Shown here: piece by piece, positions 7,260-13,918 of the stretch
Layout of the letters: each line of letters begins with the position of its first letter
Numbering within the stretch: position 1 is the first letter of the stretch
Notes under the pieces: generated by a model
Database searches by the model: none
Told to the model about the DNA's origin: nothing
What the model saw: only the letters and a program-made list of their open reading frames with translations
Position numbers and translations under genes: made by a program
DNA from: an uncultured Fastidiosipila sp.
GTDB lineage: Bacteria; Bacillota; Clostridia; Saccharofermentanales; Fastidiosipilaceae
Assembly (NCBI GenBank): GCA_938014865.1
Contig: CALLQJ010000408.1
Coordinates: 1-21,863, forward strand
Reading direction: 5' to 3'
Length of the DNA: 21,863 bases

Positions 7260-10200
7260 TTACGCGTCTTCGCCGTCCGCCGCGCTTTTGTTCCCGTCAT
7301 CACAAGGGATGAACGCAATAGATTTCAGGTCAAGCGCCGTGCCGGGCAGGAAGATCAAGGTCACTTTCTTCTTCCCGTACTGCGGCTTGAAGCGGAAGAC
7401 TTTGCTCTTTTCTTCCGCCGGGCCCTCAAACTCCAGACTCTCGCGGTATGTGCCCGCTTCATCTTCAAAGAGCAGCTGCACGGAATTGAGCGGGAGGGCA
7501 CTCGAGGCCGTCAGGCGGATCTGCTCTGTCCCCTGCTCCGCAAAGTCCATGTCATGAAAGCTTAGGGAGACGTTATTTCCGATATGGCGGACCCAGACCT
7601 CTTCTTTTTCATACTGATCGCCGTAAATCTCATCAGCCTCTGCCGCACGCAGATTCGCAAAGGCCTTGTCCTGACGGTCAAAAACGAAGCCTTTTACCAT
7701 GACCTGCTCCGGCATTTCCAAGGCCAGGGTCTCGATGCCTTTGAGCCGGTACGGCAGGCGGAAGACCATCTCCTGATAGGTATTCCAGACCGAAGGAAGA
7801 TGCCGCTTCTCATCCAGCAGGAGCTTGCTCCCTTCCTGATACGGAATGCCGCTCCAGAGTCTGTAGTGATGCTCGTCGCTTCGCGAGAAGATCGGCACTC
7901 TCAAAAGATCCGAACCGAAGCTTCCGAAATTAAGATTCTCGAAAGCGACCCAGCTCGTCTTGTCTTCGTCACTTAAAATGCCGCGTTCGTTGCCGTCGCC
8001 GATCGCGCCGTCTTTCGCCGTATAAAGCGATGCAGAAATAAAGGCATAAGGATCCATCTGCAGCTTTCCGAAGCCTTCTGCCGTGAAGTCCAGAGAGGAA
8101 ATAAAGGCGTAATGCTCCCGGCCGTTTTTCGGCAGGCAGCGGACGGTGAAATCGCCGTCGCCCTTGACTTTAACTTCCGCCCGGAAAGGATCGGCGGGAT
8201 CTTTCTTCAGCTCCGCGATCAGAGAATCCGCACCGCGCACATTCGTAATGCGCCAGTCGATATCCCGGTACGTCGCATTGGCAGGTTTTGCCTTCGCTTC
8301 TATCGTAAAACGCTGCTTAGCGGGCGTGATCCGGCGCGCCGCATCCGTCCTCAGTTCAAGCTTTCGGATCGGCACATCTGCCGGCTGCGAAGCCTCTTCC
8401 CGGATCAAGGGCAGCTGCGGCGTCGGGTAGTCGCCCTCTTCCGCAATAAGCCGCAAAGTCTTAGGCAAAAGCCCGGGTGACGAAACGGTAAAGCGGATTT
8501 CTCCGGCGCCTTCCGGCTCTAATACCGCCAGGAGTTTTCCCGAAAAGAGCCGGCGGCGATTTGTCTTGTAAGGATCGTAGTCCGTACTGTCGCCGTTATC
8601 GAGTCCTAAGAGCCGGGCCGGGCCCGCCACCTCGCAGTAAACTTCATTATTGGCGTTGGCCGTTAAGTTTCCTTCTTCATCCCGCATGCTGATGCTGATA
8701 AAAGCCAGATCGCCGGGGCGAAGCTTTTCCGCTTCGGCCGCCAGGCAGATCTCGGCGGCATCGCCGAAGGACGATTCCGTCGTGCGCGCGATCTCCCGCC
8801 CTTCTGCATCATAAGCAATCGCCTCTGCCTCACCCTCTTCGTAAGGCGCTTTGAAATGGGCCAGAACCTTGCCGGCCGCAGGATCCAAAGCCTTTCTTCC
8901 GAGAGATTTTCCGTTCACGAGCACTTCAACTTCCGCCGCATCAGACGCCGCCATCAGGTCGATCATCTGCCCCGGATTCCAGTCCCAATAAGGATAAAGA
9001 TGCAAGACCGGCTCCTCTTTTTTCTTTTCCCGCCAGGCGGCTTGGAAAAGGTAGTACGAATCTTTCGGGAAACCGGCGGTATCGCACATGCCGAAATAAG
9101 AATTTTTAGTCGTGTAAGGCGTCGGTTCGCCGATATAGTCAATCCCGGTCCAGATGAACTGCCCGGCCGAAAAATCACAGCCCGCTTCAAATTCCAGAAT
9201 AAACGGAATGTCCTTGGCTCCCCAGCTCGTCGTCGTATTGCCCAGGACCGAACACTGCAGGTCATCATCCGTCAGGACGGGCTGTTCATAGGGGAAATGG
9301 TAGATGCCGCGGCTCTGCAGCGTCGAGCAGGTCTCGCTGCCGTAGATTTTCCACTCCGGGTGGGCGGCATGATGTTCGTCGTAGAGGCGTTCGGCATAGT
9401 TGTAGCCGATTAGCTTTAATATGTCGGCACAGCGCTGCGTATTTTCGCCCGCCATAAAATTCGAGCCTAAGGTAATCGCCGCGTGCTCTTCCGGATCATG
9501 CAGCCTGACGAGATCCATCAGATAGCGCATGGTCCTTTTGCCTTCCGGGCCCTCGTGGGTGTCATAAATCTCATTGCCGATCGACCACATCACCACCGAC
9601 GGATGCAGACGGTCCCGGCGGATCCAGCTCGCCACGTCCCGTTCGACCCAATCGTCGAAAAAGCGGGCATAGTCATATTCCGTTTTGGCATGACGCCAGA
9701 CGTCGACAAATTCATCAATCACGACAAAACCCATCTCATCGCAGAGCTCCAGGAAATGCGGCGCCGGCATATTGTGCGAGGTCCGGATCGCATTCACGCC
9801 CATCTCCCGCATCAGACGCAGCTGACGCTTCGCCGCCGCCGGATGGTAGGCCGCACCCAAAAGGCCTTGATCATGGTGGAGGCAGACCCCCTGCAGCTTG
9901 ATATGTTTTTCATTTAAGAAAAAGCCCTCATCCGCATCAAAGCGCCAGGTCCTGAAACCGTAGCGGAAGCGCTCTTTGTCCTGCAGCTCATTGTTCTGCA
10001 GAAGTTCCGCCTCAATGGTGTAAAGATAAGGCGATTCAAGGCTCCAGCGCCGGACCCCGGAAAGATGCATCGTGATGCTCTCATCCGCTGCGCCTTCTCC
10101 GCGTCCTACGGCCCGCCCCTCGGCATCAAAAACCGTACAGCGCAGCTTTGCCTTTTCCGACGCGACGGTTCTGATTTTTAAATCAAAGCCCGTCTTCGTC

Positions 10201-10673
10201 TCGATGGCTTCGGCCGCAAAGCGGTCCGGGAGAAAATGCGCGCGTTTCTTGCTGATCTGCCAGACCGGGCGATAGATCCCGGCCCCCGAGTACCAGCGCG
10301 AATTCGGCGCCTTATGCACGACGCGCAAAAAGAGTTCATTCTCACCTATATGCGTATACTCCGTCACGTCAAAGTAAAAACTCGAATAGCCGTATTTCCA
10401 GCACCCGGCCTCCTGTCCGTTGACGAAGAGCGTGCAGTCCATATAGACGCCTTCAAAATAAAGAAGCGTCACCTCATCTTCCGCCGTCACCTCAAAAGTC
10501 CGGCGATAAAGCCCCAGAGAATCTTCGTAAAGATTTTTCGTATCCCAAATCAGCCAGTCATGCGGCACCGTCACCGCCGTCGCCTGCTCCTTCGGAAAGG
10601 CGGCGGGCAGTTCCTCATCCGGCACCAAGGGCCGTTTAATAAATTCCCATCCGCTGCGCAGTAAAGTCTTCAT
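7260..10673 (-). CDS. Large GH2 beta-glycosidase with C-terminal accessory modules
   Basis: A GH2 enzyme, most like beta-galactosidases. The 1137 residues begin with a sugar-binding jelly-roll (about 1-145, containing NSRWYSGAGIYRPVW), then an Ig-like domain (about 150-240) and the TIM barrel (about 245-535). The expected acid/base is Glu368 in SIGNEIYD and the nucleophile Glu447 in YGSETCST. Beyond the barrel come two beta-sandwiches (about 555-745), a bacterial Ig-like domain (about 768-865) and two further beta-sandwich units (about 907-1000 and 1025-1125), the first resembling CBM6-type modules. No signal peptide is present. The ATG has GAGG 8 bases upstream. It is transcribed alone, convergent with the esterase. 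The substrate is not resolved: galactosides are the default reading, but beta-xylan side-chain sugars or glucuronides cannot be excluded. Confidence 0.93.
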   Translation of the reverse strand: MKTLLRSGWEFIKRPLVPDEELPAAFPKEQATAVTVPHDWLIWDTKNLYEDSLGLYRRTFEVTAEDEVTLLYFEGVYMDCTLFVNGQEAGCWKYGYSSFYFDVTEYTHIGENELFLRVVHKAPNSRWYSGAGIYRPVWQISKKRAHFLPDRFAAEAIETKTGFDLKIRTVASEKAKLRCTVFDAEGRAVGRGEGAADESITMHLSGVRRWSLESPYLYTIEAELLQNNELQDKERFRYGFRTWRFDADEGFFLNEKHIKLQGVCLHHDQGLLGAAYHPAAAKRQLRLMREMGVNAIRTSHNMPAPHFLELCDEMGFVVIDEFVDVWRHAKTEYDYARFFDDWVERDVASWIRRDRLHPSVVMWSIGNEIYDTHEGPEGKRTMRYLMDLVRLHDPEEHAAITLGSNFMAGENTQRCADILKLIGYNYAERLYDEHHAAHPEWKIYGSETCSTLQSRGIYHFPYEQPVLTDDDLQCSVLGNTTTSWGAKDIPFILEFEAGCDFSAGQFIWTGIDYIGEPTPYTTKNSYFGMCDTAGFPKDSYYLFQAAWREKKKEEPVLHLYPYWDWNPGQMIDLMAASDAAEVEVLVNGKSLGRKALDPAAGKVLAHFKAPYEEGEAEAIAYDAEGREIARTTESSFGDAAEICLAAEAEKLRPGDLAFISISMRDEEGNLTANANNEVYCEVAGPARLLGLDNGDSTDYDPYKTNRRRLFSGKLLAVLEPEGAGEIRFTVSSPGLLPKTLRLIAEEGDYPTPQLPLIREEASQPADVPIRKLELRTDAARRITPAKQRFTIEAKAKPANATYRDIDWRITNVRGADSLIAELKKDPADPFRAEVKVKGDGDFTVRCLPKNGREHYAFISSLDFTAEGFGKLQMDPYAFISASLYTAKDGAIGDGNERGILSDEDKTSWVAFENLNFGSFGSDLLRVPIFSRSDEHHYRLWSGIPYQEGSKLLLDEKRHLPSVWNTYQEMVFRLPYRLKGIETLALEMPEQVMVKGFVFDRQDKAFANLRAAEADEIYGDQYEKEEVWVRHIGNNVSLSFHDMDFAEQGTEQIRLTASSALPLNSVQLLFEDEAGTYRESLEFEGPAEEKSKVFRFKPQYGKKKVTLIFLPGTALDLKSIAFIPCDDGNKSAADGEDA

Positions 10674-10715
10674 GCCAAACCTCGTTTCACTTCTGAAAAA
10701 TTTTCTTCAGCCCTT

Positions 10716-10724
10716 AGTTTAGCA
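10716..10724 (-). promoter_or_regulatory. Candidate extended -10 promoter of the GH2 gene
   Basis: On the minus strand TGCTAAACT (10724-10716) has the extended -10 TGn feature and a four-of-six -10 box. No good -35 box is visible. A start near 10709 would give a leader of about 35 bases. The same TGC extension is seen before the aminopeptidase gene. Confidence 0.35.
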
Positions 10725-10759
10725 AGCAAAAGAAACGAACTCCAGGGGCAGGAGGGCTT

Positions 10760-10841
10760 CTGCCGAAAAACGGCAGCACTTTGAGAAGCCGAAGGGCTTT
10801 TGTTCTCTTAAAGCCTGCGCTCTAGCCGCCGGGGGGCGGCT
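10760..10841. terminator. Cluster of three hairpins between the aminopeptidase and GH2 genes
   Basis: Three perfect stems lie in tandem: CTGCCG/CGGCAG (10760-10776, loop of five A), AAGCC/GGCTT (10786-10799, loop GAAG) and AGCCGCC/GGCGGCT (10824-10841, loop of four G). The last begins about 10 bases after the aminopeptidase stop codon on the minus strand and probably ends that transcript, although no T-tract follows it in that direction. On the plus strand the middle stem is followed by TTGTTCTCTT. Function as a terminator is inferred. Confidence 0.45.
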
Positions 10842-10851
10842 TCAAGCTGTT

Positions 10852-12303
10852 TCAGCCCTTCAGCAGCTGATACAAGGCTCTCACGTGATAGCCCGTCGCC
10901 CGTTCCGGCCAATACGCCCGGGCACTGCTCTTATAGGCTGTGCCGGCAATATCCAGGTGGATCCAGGGCAGGTCTTCGGCCAGGAATTCCTGCACAAACT
11001 GTCCGGCCGTAATCGTTCCGGCCCCGCCTGTCGCGGCGTTCTGCAGGTCTGCGACTTTCGTCTCCTTGATCTTTTTGCGAAGATTTTCATCATTCGGCAG
11101 AAGCCAGACCTTTTCGCCGCTTGCTTCGGCAGCTTCGCGGAAGGCTTCAAAATATGTTTCGTCATTCGTCAGTGCCGCGGTGTATTCATCGCTCAAAGCG
11201 GCCACGGCTGCCCCTGTTAAGGTCGCCAAGTCAATGACGCGCGTCGCCGCTGTTTCGGAACTTGCATAATACAAAGCATCCGCCAAGGTCAGCCGGCCTT
11301 CAGCGTCGGTATTCAGCACTTCGATGGTCTTGCCGGAAAGCGAGCCGATGATGTCGCCGGTTTTATAGGCATGGCCGGAAATCAGGTTTTCGCAGGCCGC
11401 CACGACGCCCGTCGCGTTCACTTTGACCTTATTTTTCGCCAGCGCATAAAGCGTCCCGATCACCGTACCCGCACCGCCCATATCGGCGTGCATGGTCGAC
11501 ATCCCGCGGGGCGACTTGAGGCAGTAGCCGCCGGAATCATAGGTCAGGCCCTTGCCGACCAAAGCGGTCCTCTCCTCAGAATCCGGATCCCCCGTGTATG
11601 TCATCACGATAAAACGCGGCTCCTTGTCCGAGCCCTTGCCGACCGATAAAAAGGCCTCCATGCCCTTTTCTTCGATCGCCTTTTTATCCAAGACCGTCAG
11701 CTCAATGCCCAAAGGCGAAAGCTTCTCCTCCGCCTTCTCGGCGAGGACTTCCGGATACATCGTATTGGACGTCTCATTGACAAGGTCTCTGGCCAGGAAA
11801 AGCCCTTCCGTGAAATTTTCTCTTTCCGAAACGACTGCCTTAAAGCTTTCCTCAGACAGGCTCTCCGACACGAAATCCCAGTTAAGGCAGGAAGGCTCTT
11901 CTTCCGCTTCATCCTGCGTCTTCTTCGTAAACTTATAATCGGCTTCCAGGATGCCGTCTAAGGCTGCGCTCAAAAACTCTGCCGCATCTTCCGTCCCGGC
12001 AAAATCCTCAAGCTTAATCTGCAGCCCCTCTTCTTTGACCTCGGCCGCCTTTTTCGCCAGCTTGAAAAAGCCCAGGCGCAAGGCTTCTTTTTTGGCGTTC
12101 TTGTCCTCGAGCGCCTCTTCTTTGCCGAGCCCGACTAAGAAGCGATTGGCTTTTCCGGGGAATGAAAGGCTGTAGACCTCGCCCTTTTTCCCTTTAAAGG
12201 CGGAATGTGCCGCTGCAAAATCAAAGAGATCCTGCCCTTTTGCTTCTTCGCTCACAAAGAAGACCTCCGCCCCCTTCTTCTTATTCCATGTAAAGTTTGC
12301 CAT
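10852..12303 (-). CDS. pepA: M17 leucyl aminopeptidase family protein
   Basis: A cytoplasmic two-metal aminopeptidase that trims N-terminal residues from peptides. The 483 residues consist of a poorly conserved, charged N-terminal domain (about 1-165) and the conserved M17 catalytic domain (about 165-483). The metal ligands and catalytic residues are in place: Lys251 in VGKGLTYD, Asp256 in YDSGG, Asp274 in HADMGGA, and Asp333 and Glu335 in the family signature NTDAEGRL, with Arg337. The ATG is preceded by AAGGAG about 10 bases away, a rather long spacing. It is flanked by a promoter of its own and a hairpin cluster, so it appears to be a single-gene transcript with no clear tie to the sugar genes around it. 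Confidence 0.95.
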   Translation of the reverse strand: MANFTWNKKKGAEVFFVSEEAKGQDLFDFAAAHSAFKGKKGEVYSLSFPGKANRFLVGLGKEEALEDKNAKKEALRLGFFKLAKKAAEVKEEGLQIKLEDFAGTEDAAEFLSAALDGILEADYKFTKKTQDEAEEEPSCLNWDFVSESLSEESFKAVVSERENFTEGLFLARDLVNETSNTMYPEVLAEKAEEKLSPLGIELTVLDKKAIEEKGMEAFLSVGKGSDKEPRFIVMTYTGDPDSEERTALVGKGLTYDSGGYCLKSPRGMSTMHADMGGAGTVIGTLYALAKNKVKVNATGVVAACENLISGHAYKTGDIIGSLSGKTIEVLNTDAEGRLTLADALYYASSETAATRVIDLATLTGAAVAALSDEYTAALTNDETYFEAFREAAEASGEKVWLLPNDENLRKKIKETKVADLQNAATGGAGTITAGQFVQEFLAEDLPWIHLDIAGTAYKSSARAYWPERATGYHVRALYQLLKG

Positions 12304-12341
12304 AAAAAAACAACTCCTTTTCCTTTTTTACGAACGTATGC

Positions 12342-12350
12342 AGTATAGCA
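12342..12350 (-). promoter_or_regulatory. Candidate extended -10 promoter of the aminopeptidase gene
   Basis: On the minus strand TGCTATACT (12350-12342) is an extended -10 box, with TATACT matching the consensus at five of six positions. No clear -35 box is seen, as is common for extended -10 promoters. Transcription would start near 12335, about 30 bases before the ATG. Confidence 0.5.
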
Positions 12351-12428
12351 TCTGCAAGGTCTTTTTGCCGCGGCCGCGCTGCCGAATGAAAAGACAAGGG
12401 GCGGGGAAAAGGGTAAAATGAAACAGAA

Positions 12429-12460
12429 TACAATACACTTCGCAGTTTTCCTGCGATTTT
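12429..12460 (+). promoter_or_regulatory. Candidate -10 box and leader hairpin of the racemase-family gene
   Basis: TACAAT (12429-12434) is a five-of-six -10 box without an evident -35 partner. Directly downstream, TCGCAG (12440-12445) pairs with CTGCGA (12451-12456) around TTTTC, followed by TTTT. If transcription starts near 12441 the hairpin forms the very 5' end of the mRNA. Otherwise it resembles a small terminator just before the ribosome binding site at 12467-12472. Confidence 0.4.
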
Positions 12461-12477
12461 ATCTCTGAGGAGTAAAG

Positions 12478-13152
12478 ATGAAGAAAATACTGGCCATTAT
12501 GCACACAACCGACGCGACCATTTCGTCCCTTCGAAAAATCGTGCAGCGACAATTTCCGGAGGTGACGATTTTTAACCTTTTAGATGACAGCCTTCTTCCG
12601 GAAATCAATCGGGAAGGCAAGATAACGGCCTCGGTCAGAAAACGCTTTTATAACCTTGCAGCCAATGCCGAGGAAGCGGGAGCCGATGTTCTTTTTTCTG
12701 CCTGTTCATCCATAGGCGGACTGATTGATGAAGCCGATGAAAGGCTGAAGATTCCCTGTGTCCGCATCGATGAAGCCATGGCGGAAGACGCTGTCCGGCG
12801 CGCCGGGAAAATTACCGTCGCCGCAACCGTCGCTTCAACCTTAAGTCCGACCCGGGAACTTTTGGAAAGAAAGGCACGTGCAAAAGGGAAACAGATTGAT
12901 TTGAATACGCTTTTAATTAAGGAAGCCGGACAGTACCTGAACGCAGGCGAAACAGAAAAGTATGAACGGCTGATTTCTGATGAAATTGCTGCTGCTATCC
13001 CCGAAAGTGAGTGCATTGTACTCGCCCAAGCATCGATGGCTTCTGCTTTAGAGCGTCTGCCGCAAGACAACGTCACGATTCCGATTTTGAGCAGTCCCGA
13101 ATCCGGGGTTGCCTCCTTAGCACCCTATTTAAAACAGAGTGCTGCCAAGTGA
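12478..13152 (+). CDS. Asp/Glu/hydantoin racemase superfamily protein
   Basis: A cytoplasmic protein of the aspartate/glutamate racemase fold; the substrate is unknown. The 224 residues begin with the fold's typical beta strand KKILAIMHTT. The first catalytic-cysteine loop is present as FSACSSIGG with Cys76. The place of the second cysteine, after a strand of hydrophobic residues (ECIVLAQAS, 178-186), holds Gln-Ala-Ser and no cysteine, so the normal two-cysteine racemase chemistry looks altered. GAGGAG lies 5 bases before the ATG. It is divergent from the aminopeptidase gene and convergent with the SIS gene, with which it shares a terminator. A racemase, an isomerase or a lyase of this superfamily would all fit. 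Confidence 0.85.
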   Translation: MKKILAIMHTTDATISSLRKIVQRQFPEVTIFNLLDDSLLPEINREGKITASVRKRFYNLAANAEEAGADVLFSACSSIGGLIDEADERLKIPCVRIDEAMAEDAVRRAGKITVAATVASTLSPTRELLERKARAKGKQIDLNTLLIKEAGQYLNAGETEKYERLISDEIAAAIPESECIVLAQASMASALERLPQDNVTIPILSSPESGVASLAPYLKQSAAK

Positions 13153-13210
13153 CTTTTAAATCTTAAGCGCAGGGCCGGACTTCTCTGCCGGTTAAACAAA
13201 GCATCAGAAT

Positions 13211-13250
13211 AAAAAACGCAGTGTGAAGCCCGGGCTTCACTGTGTTTTTT
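13211..13250. terminator. Bidirectional terminator between racemase and SIS genes
   Basis: A run of six A (13211-13216), a long stem centred on the palindrome GAAGCCCGGGCTTC (13224-13237) and extended outward across a 2-base bulge by CGCAG/CTGTG, then a run of six T (13245-13250). With A and T runs on both sides it can act on both strands. Its right edge overlaps the SIS stop codon at 13249-13251, so it closes both convergent transcripts. Confidence 0.88.
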
Positions 13251-13893
13251 ATTCTTCAAAAAATGTCAGTTCCTGATAGCGGCAAAGATAGTGGTAGACC
13301 GCGATGTGATATTCCTGAATACGGTAGGTTTCATCTTCCGGAATAATAATGGCTTCATCAGCCAGTCCGGCCATTACACCGCCGTCTTTGCCGCTCAGAG
13401 CAATCGTATCAAGGCCGAGAACAGACGCCAGCTGCATGGCCGCGATAACATTTTCGGCATTGCCGGAGGTGCTGATTCCGATCAGGACATCGCCGGGTTC
13501 GCCATAGCCCATCAGCTGCTGGGCATAGACATAATCCGGCTCGGCATCATTCGCAAAAGCCGAGATCAGCGCCTGATGGCTGTTTAAAGAAATGGCAGGC
13601 AGAGCCTCCTGCAGTCTGCTGCCTAAAAGCCGGCCCTCTTCCCCGAAGGCTTCTTCCAATTTCTCTTTCAGGCCGGAAGACAGAGGCCGTTTCAGGCAAA
13701 AGCCCTTCATCAGCTCGCCGACAATATGGCCGCTGTCCGCCGCACTGCCGCCGTTTCCGCAGACTAAAAGTTTGTGCCCGTTTTGATAGCAGCGTGCCAG
13801 AAGCGCCGCAGCGCGCTGAATATCATCTTTTACGCCCTTCATTTTGGGGTAATTAAAAATGAGCTGTTTTAGTAATTTCTCTTTTTGATCCAT
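13249..13893 (-). CDS. SIS-domain sugar-phosphate isomerase, GmhA-like
   Basis: Related to phosphoheptose isomerase GmhA, which interconverts sedoheptulose 7-phosphate and an aldoheptose 7-phosphate. The 214 residues show the SIS phosphate loops CGNGGSAADSGH (45-56) and STSGNAENV (141-149). The GmhA metal-site pattern is complete: His56 and Glu60 four residues apart, and Gln193 and His201 eight apart. A charged stretch at about 66-97 is longer than in the shortest family members. An AAAGGA site precedes the ATG by 6 bases. It lies 25 bases after the compact GH38 gene on the same strand with no terminator between, so it is the last gene of the mannosidase operon. Its GC content is higher than that of the GH38 genes. 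The substrate in this context is an open question. Confidence 0.85.
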   Translation of the reverse strand: MDQKEKLLKQLIFNYPKMKGVKDDIQRAAALLARCYQNGHKLLVCGNGGSAADSGHIVGELMKGFCLKRPLSSGLKEKLEEAFGEEGRLLGSRLQEALPAISLNSHQALISAFANDAEPDYVYAQQLMGYGEPGDVLIGISTSGNAENVIAAMQLASVLGLDTIALSGKDGGVMAGLADEAIIIPEDETYRIQEYHIAVYHYLCRYQELTFFEE

Positions 13894-13918
13894 TTTTTAT
13901 CCTTTGATCTTATTTATC

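Noticed and set aside
12304..12477. Classic -35/-10 promoter for the racemase-family gene
   Set aside because: A TACAAT box is present, but no -35 hexamer at acceptable spacing, so only the -10 box is reported, with low confidence.
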